A stretch of 11,785 nucleotides of DNA from Dysgonamonadaceae bacterium (lineage in GTDB: Bacteria; Bacteroidota; Bacteroidia; Bacteroidales; Azobacteroidaceae), in NCBI GenBank assembly GCA_031282925.1, contig JAITCT010000016.1, positions 1-11,785 on the forward strand, written 5' to 3'. A program made the translations under genes and the position numbers. This document shows positions 1 to 7,346 of this stretch, piece by piece. The notes under the pieces were generated by a model. It was not told the origin of the DNA. It did no database searches and worked only from the letters and a program-made list of their open reading frames with translations. Each line of letters begins with the position of its first letter. Positions within the stretch are counted from its first letter, which is position 1.

Positions 1-66
1 CGGCATCGCTTACCCTTATCTCAAAAATGAGGTTGAGTTTTTCAGCACAGATTCGTGCCCTATGGC

Positions 67-396
67 TTAACTCCGGGAGATTCGAATATTTTCTCTCAGA
101 CCTGGGGCTATATTCAAAACAGGGCAATCTTGGACAGGTGAAAAAGCTGAGTTTTCAGCAGACCCTAAATACGACAGTATGAACGCCAGCCGTTCCTCCA
201 TGCAGGGCAGAGCACTGTTGGCATACATCGTGTATGCACGCAATCCCCTGCTACGTTTACCATTCATATGATATTCGGATAAATATTCATCATGTGCTGC
301 CTTGAAATAAGGCAGCAGTTCGTTGAACTTTTCAACCGTGTAACCGGTCATCGCTACAAATCGGTTGACCCTTTTTTGCCATTCCTGATATTTCAT
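67..396 (-). pseudogene. Truncated N-terminal fragment of an IS transposase (IS5/DDE_4-like family)
   Basis: The first ~80 residues (MKYQEWQKRVNRFVAMTGYT, then VEKFNELLPYFKAAHDEYLS, then a YANSALPCMEERLAFILSYL block) match what I know of the N-terminal helix-turn-helix region of Bacteroidetes transposases with a DDE_Tnp_4-type catalytic domain. Such proteins are normally about 250-300 residues. Here the similarity stops at FILSYL (near position 165), the rest of the frame looks unrelated, and it stops at 67-69. No DDE catalytic residues remain, so it cannot be active. A different minus-strand frame stays open from about 160 to the left edge (it contains PELSHRARICAEKLNLIFEI), so another unidentified coding fragment may be joined here. 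The start is ATG at 394-396. The family call is from recall of the N-terminal pattern, not a search. Confidence 0.6.
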
Positions 397-433
397 GCTG
401 AAAAGATCGTACTTTCGCGCGTAATATGTAAAT

Positions 434-447
434 TTAAGTTGACTTAA
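434..447. repeat. 14-bp palindrome upstream of the transposase fragment
   Basis: The sequence TTAAGT-TG-ACTTAA is a 6-bp perfect inverted repeat with a 2-base centre. It lies about 40 bases upstream of the transposase ATG, where the end of the insertion sequence or a transposase operator would be expected. The matching other end is not in the window, so its role cannot be fixed. Confidence 0.3.
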
Positions 448-629
448 TCTCTAATACAAAAATAAACACGCAAATTAAAGTTGCTTTCGCCATACTGATA
501 TGCTTTCCTGTGTTGGTGATTGACGGAAAACTGCTTGCCGGACGCGGTGCATCCATTGCCGGGATCATCAACCATCAGACCGGCGTTGATATACCGTTGC
601 AATTCATCGACCGCATTGAGAATATATAG
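438..629 (+). pseudogene. Unrecognised C-terminal coding fragment
   Basis: A plus-strand frame is open from just after a TAA at 435-437 to TAG at 627-629 and has no ATG. From about 483 its composition looks protein-like: AFAILICFPVLVIDGKLLAG, then RGASIAGIINHQTGVDIPLQ, then FIDRIENI. It has a hydrophobic strand, a glycine-rich turn and a natural-looking end. I do not recognise the family. It lies between the transposase fragment and the nusB promoter, so it is most simply the 3' end of a gene disrupted by insertion or deletion. The remaining spacer, about 630-750, is AT-rich and I see nothing else in it. It could also be a chance frame. Confidence 0.3.
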
Positions 630-750
630 AGAAAAGTAAAGTTTTACATTTTAAAGGTAATGCTTTTATATCGGGAAAATTTAGCTTTAAAATATCCGGC
701 TCAAAAACAACTGTTTTTCAATAAATACAAAAATTTAATGTTTTTAATAT

Positions 751-780
751 TTTGTGTAGTTTAAAAAATGATTACCTTTG
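751..780 (+). promoter_or_regulatory. Bacteroidetes-type promoter of nusB
   Basis: TTTG at 751-754 is followed after 18 bases by TACCTTTG at 773-780, a full match to the TAnnTTTG -7 box used by the Bacteroidetes primary sigma factor. Transcription would begin near 787, leaving a leader of roughly 18 bases before the nusB ATG at 805. The fit of both boxes, the spacing and the position make this the best promoter in the window. Confidence 0.65.
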
Positions 781-804
781 CGCGCAAATAGGGTGCTATT
801 AAAA

Positions 805-1734
805 ATGATTAATCGTATTATTATTCGCGTCAAAGTGCTTCAGATAGTATATGCCTGCTATCAGAAAAATTCTAAAGATTTGGTGAGTGCCGAAAATGAA
901 TTGTTATTCAGTTTGGAAAAATCGTACGATTTGTATCACTATTTATTGCTGCTCATTGTCCTTTTGACGGATGCCGAACAAAAACGAATCGATAAGAACA
1001 GGAATAAGTTATTGGCGACCGAAGAAGAACTGAATCCAAACAGGCGAATGGCCGATAACCGTTTTGCCGAACAATTAAGAACTAACGGCAAATTGACGGC
1101 TTTTTCCACGCAAAAAGGCGTTTTGTGGAACGATGATGGTTCTTTGTTTATGCGTAATCTCTTGAAAAAAATCATTCAATCGGATTACTATAAAGAATAT
1201 TTGCAATCAACGGATTCGTATGAATCCGACAGGGAATTTTGGCAATGGGTTTTTCAATATATCATCCTGGAAAATACGGAGTTATCTGAAATGATGGAAG
1301 ACAAAAGCATTTATTGGAACGATGATTTGGATGTAATCGGCACTTTTGTCCTCAAAACAATCAAGCAGTTTTCGCCCAAAACAGATTCAAAACGGGAATT
1401 GTTGCCGATGTTCAGAAACAAAGAGGATAAGGAATTTTCCGTCAAATTGTTACATCATACGCTTTTGGAAGGGAAAGAACATAATGAACGAATCAACCGG
1501 CAAATCAATAATTGGGAACTTGACCGGATTGCACAAATGGATCTGTACATTATGCAAATTGCGCTGAGTGAATTGCTGAATTTTCCCAATATTCCGATTA
1601 GTGTTACCTTAAACGAATACATTGATTTGTCAAGGTATTACAGTACACCGAAGAGTCCGAATTTTATCAACGGCATTTTGGATTCGATTGTTCGGGAATT
1701 GAAAAGCGAGGGAAAATTATTCAAAGATGAGTAA
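805..1734 (+). CDS. nusB: Transcription antitermination factor NusB (long Bacteroidetes form)
   Basis: NusB binds boxA RNA with NusE (ribosomal protein S10) and helps transcription complexes, mainly on rRNA operons, to resist termination. The product is 309 residues, about twice the E. coli protein but usual for Bacteroidetes. An N-terminal extension begins MINRIIIRVKVLQIVYACYQ. The conserved all-helical NusB domain is at the C-terminus (about residues 210-305), with NRQINNWELDRIAQMDLYIM, an ALSELLNFPNIPISVTLNEY segment and the final FINGILDSIVREL. I chose ATG 805 over the in-frame TTG at 778: residues from 805 match the family start, and 778 lies inside the -7 promoter box. It is probably the first gene of the block that continues with yajC and coaE. 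Nothing is missing or broken. Confidence 0.93.
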   Translation: MINRIIIRVKVLQIVYACYQKNSKDLVSAENELLFSLEKSYDLYHYLLLLIVLLTDAEQKRIDKNRNKLLATEEELNPNRRMADNRFAEQLRTNGKLTAFSTQKGVLWNDDGSLFMRNLLKKIIQSDYYKEYLQSTDSYESDREFWQWVFQYIILENTELSEMMEDKSIYWNDDLDVIGTFVLKTIKQFSPKTDSKRELLPMFRNKEDKEFSVKLLHHTLLEGKEHNERINRQINNWELDRIAQMDLYIMQIALSELLNFPNIPISVTLNEYIDLSRYYSTPKSPNFINGILDSIVRELKSEGKLFKDE

Positions 1735-1743
1735 TACCACTCG

Positions 1744-1821
1744 CCTTCAAAGGGAAGTCGGGCAAGTAAGTTTGACCATAATATATTGCGGCAAAATCCC
1801 TAAAGGGGATTTTCGGGCAAG
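1744..1821 (+). repeat. Two related hairpin units between nusB and yajC
   Basis: Unit A (1744-1766) and unit B (1798-1821) are imperfect direct repeats sharing AAAGGG and then TCGGGCAAG. Each can fold. Unit A has a short CTTC/GAAG stem. Unit B has an 8-bp stem AAAATCCC / GGGATTTT (1793-1800 and 1806-1813) with a loop of five bases. They could act as a weak attenuator, a processing site or an old short mobile repeat. A TAAGTTTG at 1767-1774, between the units, fits the Bacteroidetes -7 box and might drive yajC, but I find no good -33 box at the right distance. Confidence 0.4.
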
Positions 1822-1858
1822 AAATTATAAATTTTAATTAAATTAAATAAATAGATTT

Positions 1859-2176
1859 ATGACAACAAATTTATCGTATGTTTTAGTGGAAGCTCAAGGC
1901 GGCGTCGGTTGGAGCGGGATTTTCATGTTAGTTGCAGTATTTGCTATTATGTATTTTATGATGATCCGCCCTCAGCAGAAGCGGCAAAAAGAAATTCAAA
2001 AAATGCGTAACAACCTGAAAGTCGGAGATAAAATCGTTACCGCCGGTGGGATTCATGGAAAAATTAAAGAACTCAACGAAAAGGATTTTCTCATTGAAAT
2101 TGCAGAAAACGTTCGAGTCAGAGTGGATAAAGCTTCGGTTTTCGTTTCGAGCGGCGACATTCAGGCAAGTAAATAA
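1859..2176 (+). CDS. yajC: Sec translocon accessory subunit YajC
   Basis: YajC is a small inner-membrane protein that associates with the SecDF-YidC holotranslocon. The 105-residue product has the expected layout. A short outer N-terminus is followed by one membrane helix at about residues 18-37 (GIFMLVAVFAIMYFMMI), the signature RPQQKRQKE at about 38-46, and a cytoplasmic domain with NNLKVGDKIVTAGGIHGKI and VRVRVDKASVFV. The length is normal. It lies 124 bases after nusB and 24 bases before coaE. In other Bacteroidales, as I recall, a YbbR/CdaR-like gene lies between yajC and coaE; here it is absent. Confidence 0.93.
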   Translation: MTTNLSYVLVEAQGGVGWSGIFMLVAVFAIMYFMMIRPQQKRQKEIQKMRNNLKVGDKIVTAGGIHGKIKELNEKDFLIEIAENVRVRVDKASVFVSSGDIQASK

Positions 2177-2200
2177 AAAACGTTTTCTGCTTGAGAGGCA

Positions 2201-2794
2201 ATGAAAACCGTTGGACTTACCGGAGGTATAGGCAGCGGAAAATCAACGGTTTCCCGTTTGCTGGAAATCATGGAAATACCGGTTTATGCGGCGGACACGG
2301 AATCAAAAAAACTGGTTGATACTTCGCCGCGTATTCGGGAACAATTATCGGCTAAATTCGGTCTGCAACTGTATCGGGACAACAGACTTGACAGGGAAAT
2401 GTTGGCCTCGCTGATTTTTGGGAATAAAGAAAACCTGCAATTCGCCAATTCGGTGATTCATCCCGCTGTGTTTGAGGATTTTCGACACTGGGCGGAAAAG
2501 TGCAATAATGTTTCTTTTGCAGTTATCGAATCGGCAATTCTATTTGATTCAGGGTTCAACAAAACCGTTGATATAACCGTTAATGTTTCCGCACCGCCGG
2601 AAGTCCGCATCCGGCGAGTGGAACAAAGAGACCGTGTTTCCCGCAAATCGGTTCAGGCCAGAATCAACAGTCAAATTTCGGAAAAAGAGCGAAACCGGTT
2701 GTCGGACTATATTATTTTCAACGATGACGTTCATGCCTTGCTTCCACAGGTGGAAAATTTAGTTCATGTTTTATTGGGAATGAGAAGATTGTGA
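2201..2794 (+). CDS. coaE: Dephospho-CoA kinase CoaE
   Basis: This enzyme catalyses the last step of coenzyme A synthesis, ATP-dependent phosphorylation of the 3'-hydroxyl of dephospho-CoA, in the cytoplasm. The 197-residue product is of normal length. It has the P-loop GGIGSGKST at residues 8-16 and the catalytic aspartate in YAAD (D32). It also has the substrate-domain motif NSVIHPAVF (H87), ESAILFDSG at about 110-118, and the lid region RVEQRDRVSRKSVQARINSQ followed by SEKER. The closing SDYIIFNDD is also typical of the family. ATG 2201 is preceded by GAGAGG and is followed at once by the P-loop strand, which fixes the start. It is probably co-transcribed with yajC. Confidence 0.95.
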   Translation: MKTVGLTGGIGSGKSTVSRLLEIMEIPVYAADTESKKLVDTSPRIREQLSAKFGLQLYRDNRLDREMLASLIFGNKENLQFANSVIHPAVFEDFRHWAEKCNNVSFAVIESAILFDSGFNKTVDITVNVSAPPEVRIRRVEQRDRVSRKSVQARINSQISEKERNRLSDYIIFNDDVHALLPQVENLVHVLLGMRRL

Positions 2795-2803
2795 TTAATT
2801 TTG
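2774..2803 (+). promoter_or_regulatory. Probable promoter for the DUF5606 gene
   Basis: TTG at 2774-2776 is followed after 19 bases by TAATTTTG at 2796-2803, a full match to the Bacteroidetes -7 box. It overlaps the end of coaE. Transcription from about 2810 would give a leader of about 108 bases that contains the palindromic repeat at 2819-2881. DUF5606 and the next gene may therefore be expressed apart from coaE. Confidence 0.45.
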
Positions 2804-2818
2804 CAACTTTGCCGCATC

Positions 2819-2881
2819 ATTGCGAAGCGAGAAAGCAATCATGAGTACACTGTTATTTTGAATTGCTTCAGGGTTCGCAAT
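2819..2881. repeat. Palindromic repeat of the CATTGCGA / GAAGCAATC class
   Basis: The outer arms ATTGCGAA (2819-2826) and TTCGCAAT (2874-2881) are perfect 8-bp complements. The inner arms AAGCAAT (2833-2839) and ATTGCTT (2862-2868) are perfect 7-bp complements. The arms are separated by short internal loops and a 22-base apical loop. The arm sequence closely resembles the short palindromic repeats of the form 'TCATTGCGA...GAAGCAATC' that I know from many bacterial genomes, including Bacteroidetes. This copy is diverged, being interrupted by an internal loop. It lies between a promoter-like sequence and the DUF5606 start, so it would be transcribed as leader RNA. Confidence 0.55.
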
Positions 2882-2917
2882 AGCGGTTGCGGCAATAAAA
2901 AAAATGATTTGAGATTT

Positions 2918-3343
2918 ATGTTGAAGAATATTTTATCTGTTTCCGGGAAAAGCGGATTATTCAAAATGATTTCCCAAGGAAAAAATGTATTTATTGCAGA
3001 ATCGCTGGTTGACCAAAGACGGATTCCTGTTTACTCAAGGAATACAATAGTATCATTAGGAGATATCGGTATTTATACCGACGGTGAGGCAGTTCCCTTA
3101 TCTCAAATTTTCAGCATAATTAAAGAAAAAGAAAACGGCAAACCGATAGATTTCAGCCGAATCAATAACCCGGACAAATTGAAAAGCTATTTTATGGAAA
3201 TTCTTCCTAATTTCGACCGGAATAGAGTGTATCTTTCCGACATTAAAAAAATTACAAGCTGGTATAATTTGTTGATAAATAATGGAATTGTAGATTTTGA
3301 AAAGAAAGAAGAAACAGAAGAACCTCTAAAAGGGAACAGCTAA
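2918..3343 (+). CDS. DUF5606 family protein
   Basis: The 141-residue product matches the DUF5606 pattern found across Bacteroidetes. It starts MLKNILSVSGKSGLFKMISQ and continues with GKNVFIAESL and RIPVYSRNTIVSLGDIGIYT. It has a PLSQIF segment and ends with the well conserved ILPNFDRNRVYLSDIKKITS followed by WYNLLINNGIVDF. The biochemical role is unknown; the protein looks soluble and cytoplasmic. I chose ATG 2918 because the family begins MLK. The frame is open further upstream to a TTG at 2801, but that part is the palindromic repeat and is not conserved protein. The last residues (KKEETEEPLKGNS) are a charged tail. The next gene starts three bases after the stop codon, so the two are probably translated together. 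Confidence 0.88.
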   Translation: MLKNILSVSGKSGLFKMISQGKNVFIAESLVDQRRIPVYSRNTIVSLGDIGIYTDGEAVPLSQIFSIIKEKENGKPIDFSRINNPDKLKSYFMEILPNFDRNRVYLSDIKKITSWYNLLINNGIVDFEKKEETEEPLKGNS

Positions 3344-3346
3344 ACT

Positions 3347-3682
3347 ATGGAAGAAAAATTTTCAGATAAATATGATGACAGCGAAGCCGTGGCTTTTATT
3401 CTAAACTATCTTCCTGTGGAATTGAAAGAAAAGTTTACGGAAGATGATATTTATTATATTCTGGACGCCGGTGAAGATTATTACGAACAAAGTAATTTTT
3501 TTGAAACGGATGATGAAACGGAAGAACGTGAATTAATCGAATACATTGTCCGTGAAGCGGCAAAAGACAAGGCAGGAAAATTTTCGAGGGAGGATATTTT
3601 GTTTGTCTTGCGTGGCGAAGAAGCTTATTTCGAATCAATCTACGGCGACATGGATGGGTGGACATCTGAAATAGACAAATAA
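3347..3682 (+). CDS. Small acidic conserved hypothetical protein
   Basis: This encodes 111 residues, very rich in Asp and Glu, with no signal peptide or membrane segment. The pattern is two similar helical halves: AVAFILNYLPVELKEKFTED then DIYYILDAGEDYYE, and later KAGKFSREDILFVLRGEEAY. Each has a 'KF(T/S)(E/R)(E)D I...(I/V)L' core, which suggests an internal duplication of an EF-hand-like or helical-pair unit. I remember similar acidic proteins of unknown function in Bacteroidales but cannot name a family. It lies three bases after the DUF5606 gene, probably in the same transcript, so a shared role is possible but not shown. Confidence 0.8.
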   Translation: MEEKFSDKYDDSEAVAFILNYLPVELKEKFTEDDIYYILDAGEDYYEQSNFFETDDETEERELIEYIVREAAKDKAGKFSREDILFVLRGEEAYFESIYGDMDGWTSEIDK

Positions 3683-3694
3683 AAAAAGGGATTC

Positions 3695-3703
3695 TGACCT
3701 TTG
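3695..3703 (+). promoter_or_regulatory. Possible weak -7 box before the UDP-glucuronate decarboxylase gene
   Basis: TGACCTTTG fits the Bacteroidetes -7 box except for one base (GACCTTTG instead of TAnnTTTG). It lies 15 bases before the ATG at 3718, giving a very short leader. No convincing -33 box is seen, so the gene could equally be read from the upstream operon. Confidence 0.25.
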
Positions 3704-3717
3704 CAAACTAAATACGA

Positions 3718-4647
3718 ATGAAAAAAAGAATTTTAATCACCGGGGGATCCGGATTTGTCGGTTCCCATTTATGCGAACGGCTATTGAACGAGGGGAATGA
3801 AGTTGTTTGTATGGATAACTTTTTTACCGGTTCAAAACACAATATCATCCATTTGTTGAATAACCCGTATTTTGAATTGATCCGCCACGACGTTACCATG
3901 CCCTTTTCTGCCGAAGTAGAAGAAATCTATAATCTGGCTTGTCCGGCATCGCCGGTGCATTATCAGTTCGACGCCATCCAAACGGTCAAAACATCCGTCA
4001 TGGGAGCAATCAATGTGCTTGGACTTGCCAAAAGGGTGAAAGCCAAAGTTTTGCAGGCATCCACCAGCGAAGTTTACGGCGATCCGCACATCCACCCGCA
4101 AACGGAAAGCTACTGGGGCAATGTCAATCCGATAGGCATCCGTTCCTGCTATGACGAAGGAAAACGTTGTGCGGAAACTTTATTTATGGACTATCACCGG
4201 ATGAATGACGTCAAGATAAAAATCGTACGCATTTTTAACACATACGGGCCGAGAATGCATCCGAACGATGGACGGGTTGTTTCCAATTTCATTGTTCAAG
4301 CGTTGAACAATCAGGATATTACCGTATATGGCAAAGGCGAACAAACCCGGAGTTTTCAGTATGTTGACGATTTGGTTGAAGGAATGATCCGTTTGATGAA
4401 TACGGACGACTCAATCACCGGTCCCATGAATATCGGGAATCCGGGGGAATACAAAATCATAGAATTGGCGGAAAAAATCATCCGGCTCACCAAGTCCAAG
4501 TCCAAGATTATTTACAGACCCTTACCTCAGGATGACCCGACACAACGCTGCCCCGATATATCTTATGCTAAAAAGGTTTTGAACTGGGAACCTAAAGTAC
4601 AGTTGGAAGAAGGGTTATTGAAAACAATCGAATATTTCAAATTGTGA
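3718..4647 (+). CDS. uxs: UDP-glucuronate decarboxylase (UDP-xylose synthase)
   Basis: This NAD-dependent cytoplasmic enzyme of the extended SDR family converts UDP-glucuronate to UDP-xylose for glycan synthesis. The 309-residue product has the dinucleotide motif GGSGFVGSH at residues 9-17 and the ribose-binding acidic residue in [10 protein letters not shown] (D33). It also has the family-typical [29 protein letters not shown] at 115-123, and the catalytic Y145/K149 in [17 protein letters not shown] with the [12 protein letters not shown] and [20 protein letters not shown] substrate-domain motifs follows. ASPVHYQ and the DGRVVSNF segment separate it from dTDP-glucose dehydratases and UDP-glucose epimerases. 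No UDP-glucose dehydrogenase, which would supply its substrate, is in the window. It is intact and ends beside a convergent hairpin. Confidence 0.9.
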   Translation: MKKRILITGGSGFVGSHLCERLLNEGNEVVCMDNFFTGSKHNIIHLLNNPYFELIRHDVTMPFSAEVEEIYNLACPASPVHYQFDAIQTVKTSVMGAINVLGLAKRVKAKVLQASTSEVYGDPHIHPQTESYWGNVNPIGIRSCYDEGKRCAETLFMDYHRMNDVKIKIVRIFNTYGPRMHPNDGRVVSNFIVQALNNQDITVYGKGEQTRSFQYVDDLVEGMIRLMNTDDSITGPMNIGNPGEYKIIELAEKIIRLTKSKSKIIYRPLPQDDPTQRCPDISYAKKVLNWEPKVQLEEGLLKTIEYFKL

Positions 4648-4684
4648 ACGGTGAACAGTGAACTGAAACACCCGTTCACCGTTC
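4646..4684. terminator. Hairpin between convergent genes, possible bidirectional terminator
   Basis: GAACGGTGAAC (4646-4656) and GTTCACCGTTC (4674-4684) form a perfect 11-bp stem with a 17-base loop. It lies exactly between the stop of the decarboxylase gene (TGA 4645-4647) and the stop of the reductase gene on the other strand. No T-tract follows on either side, so it is not a classical intrinsic terminator. GTGAAC occurs three times in its left half. Confidence 0.45.
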
Positions 4685-4694
4685 TCCATTTCAC

Positions 4695-7232
4695 TTATCC
4701 GCATTTTGAGTTCCCGCAAGAAGTACAAGTCAAGCAGCCTTCCTGATAAACCAGCGACTCATGGCCACAATTCGGGCATTTCCGCCCTTTCACTTGCGCA
4801 CCTTCCTGCACATATTTCTTCAATGCACGTTCCACGCCGTTTTTCCAGGTATTGATGGATTCGTCTTTTAACTGCAATCCTTCCACCAATTTGATGACTT
4901 GATCAACGGGCATCGAATAACGCAATACGCCGGAAATCAGTTTGGCATAGTTCCAGTATTCGGGATTGAATTTGTCGGAAAGCCCTTCGATGGTCGTCTT
5001 GTATCCGCGCTTGTTGGTATATTGAAAATCGTAGCGTTTATTCCCGTTTTCATCCACATTTTTGATGATCGCGCCTTTCGTCAGGTTTTTCGGAAGGAAA
5101 ATCCCTTCTTCTTCATCGTTGATACCGGTGAAAATTTCGTAAGGACGGCCGTTCAACAAGCCTATAAAAGCAATCCATTTTTCCTTGTTATTCTGAAATT
5201 TAACAATATCCGCTTCCAGTTCACGGGGACGTTTCGCAACAATAATCGGCGGCTCAATACAATCTTTCTCTTTCTTTTTTTCACCGGAAGCGGCTATCAG
5301 CACGCCGCTTCTCGAACCGTCGCGGTAAACCGTACAGCCTTTGCATCCCGATTCCCATGCCTCAATATACAGTTGATTGACTAATTCTTCATCCACTTCG
5401 TTCGGCAAATTAATCGTAACGCTGATGGAATGGTCGACCCATTTCTGTATCCTGCCCTGCATCCGGACTTTCCGCAACCAGTCCACATCGTTGGAAGTAG
5501 CCTTATAATAAGGTGATTTTTCGATCATCGCATCCACTTCTTCCTGACTGTATTTCTTTGCGGCCGGATATTTATTTGCTTCCATCCAGGTTACAAATTT
5601 GTGATGGAAAACGATGTATTCTTCCCATGAATCGCCCACTTCATCAACAAAATCTACTTTGACGGCCGAATCGTTGGGATTAACCTTCCGCCGCCTTTTA
5701 TAGACCGGAAGGAAAACCGGTTCAATCCCCGAAGTTGTTTGCGTCATCAAAGAAGTTGTTCCCGTAGGTGCAATGGTCAGGCAGGCAATGTTCCGCCGGC
5801 CGAATTTCCTCATTTCTTCAACCAGCTGCGGATCGACTTCCTGCAAGCGCTGCAGGAAAGGATTCCCTTCTTCCCGCCTGGCGTCGTAATGTTCAAAAGC
5901 GCCGCGTTCCTTAGCCATGATAACCGAAGAACGGTAAGCGGCCAAAGCCAGCGTTTTCTGCACTTCTTCGGCGAAAGCGGTAGCTTCTTCCGTGCCATAC
6001 CGCAAACCCAAAGCGGCCAGCATATCGCCTTCGGCCGTGATTCCAACGCCTGTGCGCCGCCCCAAAAGCGTTTTCCGGCGAATTTTTTGCCACAAAACCC
6101 GTTCGGCATGTTTCACTTCTTCCAACTCCGGATCGCTGTTGATTTTGCTGAGAATCGTGTCGATTTTTTCGATCTCAAGGTCAATAATATCGTCCATAAT
6201 CCGCTGGGCATAAATGACATGCTTTTTGAATAAATCGAAATCGAAAGCCGCATCCGGTTCAAAGGGATTCGTTACATACGAATACAGATTGATGGCCAGA
6301 AGCCGGCAACTGTCGTAAGGACACAAAGGGATTTCGCCGCAGGGATTAGTGGAAACGGTTCGGAACCCCAAATCGGCATAACAATCCGGCAATGATTCTT
6401 TGAGAATCGTATCCCAGAACAGAACGCCCGGCTCGGCAGATTTCCATGCATTGTGGATGATTTTGCTCCAAAGCGTTCTTGCACTGACTTCTTTCTTATA
6501 ACCGGGATTTTCGGAATCAACGGGATATTGCTGTACGAAAGGTTTGTTGTTGATTACGGCGTTCATGAAATCATCGGTAATTTTTACGGAAACATTGGCG
6601 CCGGTTACTTTTCCGTCCGTCATTTTTGCGTCGATAAACGATTCGGCGTCAGGGTGCTTAATGGAAACGCTTAACATTAAAGCGCCCCGGCGTCCGTCCT
6701 GCGCCACTTCGCGCGTAGAATTGGAATAGCGCTCCATGAAAGGCGCCAAACCGGTAGATGTCAGCGCCGAATTTTTCACAGGCGAACCTTTGGGGCGAAT
6801 GTGCGACAGGTCATGCCCTACGCCGCCCCTGCGTTTCATCAGTTGCACCTGTTCCTCATCAATCCGGATAATCGCTCCGTAAGAATCGGCCGAGCCGTCC
6901 AAGCCAATCACAAAGCAATTGGATAATGATGCAATCTGGAAATGATTGCCGATGCCGGTCATCGGACTTCCCTGGGGAACAATATATTTGAAATGATCGA
7001 AAAGATTAAACAGTTCGGCCTCAGTCAGAGGGTTAGGATAGTTTTTTTCAATACGCGCAATTTCTCCCGCCAGCCGGCGATGCATGTCGGCGGGCGTTTT
7101 TTCGTAAATATTCCCGAAAGCATCTTTCAAGGCATATTTGTTTACAAATACTTTGGCTGCCAATTCGTCGCCAGAGAAATAATCAAGCGAAGCTGTATAC
7201 GCTTCGTCAAAGGAACACATATTACTTTTCAT
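4695..7232 (-). CDS. nrdJ: Adenosylcobalamin-dependent (class II) ribonucleoside-diphosphate reductase
   Basis: This enzyme reduces ribonucleotides to deoxyribonucleotides using a radical generated from adenosylcobalamin, with or without oxygen. The 845-residue product is full length. The N-terminal part has PQGSPMTGIGN (86-96) and SLSNCFV with the first redox cysteine, C106. The catalytic NPCGE is at 296-300 (thiyl cysteine C298), with the partner cysteine C309 in CRLLAINLYSY. Later come LTIAPTGTTSLMTQTTSGIEP (485-505), the SGCKGCTVYRDGSRSGV motif at 628-644 typical of the vitamin-B12 type, and a C-terminal zinc ribbon with CxxC pairs at 819-845 (CPNCG, CTSCG). No small radical subunit lies beside it, as expected for class II. 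The start MKSNMC is preceded by AGGTAG on the minus strand. I see no cobalamin riboswitch in the 114-base upstream gap. Confidence 0.93.
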   Translation of the reverse strand: MKSNMCSFDEAYTASLDYFSGDELAAKVFVNKYALKDAFGNIYEKTPADMHRRLAGEIARIEKNYPNPLTEAELFNLFDHFKYIVPQGSPMTGIGNHFQIASLSNCFVIGLDGSADSYGAIIRIDEEQVQLMKRRGGVGHDLSHIRPKGSPVKNSALTSTGLAPFMERYSNSTREVAQDGRRGALMLSVSIKHPDAESFIDAKMTDGKVTGANVSVKITDDFMNAVINNKPFVQQYPVDSENPGYKKEVSARTLWSKIIHNAWKSAEPGVLFWDTILKESLPDCYADLGFRTVSTNPCGEIPLCPYDSCRLLAINLYSYVTNPFEPDAAFDFDLFKKHVIYAQRIMDDIIDLEIEKIDTILSKINSDPELEEVKHAERVLWQKIRRKTLLGRRTGVGITAEGDMLAALGLRYGTEEATAFAEEVQKTLALAAYRSSVIMAKERGAFEHYDARREEGNPFLQRLQEVDPQLVEEMRKFGRRNIACLTIAPTGTTSLMTQTTSGIEPVFLPVYKRRRKVNPNDSAVKVDFVDEVGDSWEEYIVFHHKFVTWMEANKYPAAKKYSQEEVDAMIEKSPYYKATSNDVDWLRKVRMQGRIQKWVDHSISVTINLPNEVDEELVNQLYIEAWESGCKGCTVYRDGSRSGVLIAASGEKKKEKDCIEPPIIVAKRPRELEADIVKFQNNKEKWIAFIGLLNGRPYEIFTGINDEEEGIFLPKNLTKGAIIKNVDENGNKRYDFQYTNKRGYKTTIEGLSDKFNPEYWNYAKLISGVLRYSMPVDQVIKLVEGLQLKDESINTWKNGVERALKKYVQEGAQVKGRKCPNCGHESLVYQEGCLTCTSCGNSKCG

Positions 7233-7307
7233 AAATAATTTTCTACCTGCATGATTTGACGGGACTTTTATTTGATTCCGAAGGCGCAGTGCATTATTTT
7301 CACACTG

Positions 7308-7344
7308 TTTTTCCGGTAAATTTTTTATCCTGTTTTCGGAAAAA
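7308..7344 (-). terminator. Inverted repeat after the cupin gene, possible weak terminator
   Basis: TTTTTCCG (7308-7315) and CGGAAAAA (7337-7344) are perfect 8-bp complements separated by 21 AT-rich bases, directly after the cupin stop codon (7347-7349) on the minus strand. The stem is AT-rich and the loop long, so it may end the cupin transcript only partly or be a regulatory site upstream of nrdJ. Confidence 0.35.
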
Positions 7345-7346
7345 TA

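Noticed and set aside
778..804. TTG start extending NusB by nine residues
   Set aside because: It overlaps the -7 promoter box, and the family begins at MINR (ATG 805).
4646..4684. Classical intrinsic terminator
   Set aside because: The 11-bp stem is perfect but no T-tract follows on either strand, so it is listed only as a possible bidirectional terminator.
7233..7346. Cobalamin riboswitch before the B12-dependent reductase
   Set aside because: The gap is only 114 bases and I could not find a convincing B12 box or the nearby conserved elements.
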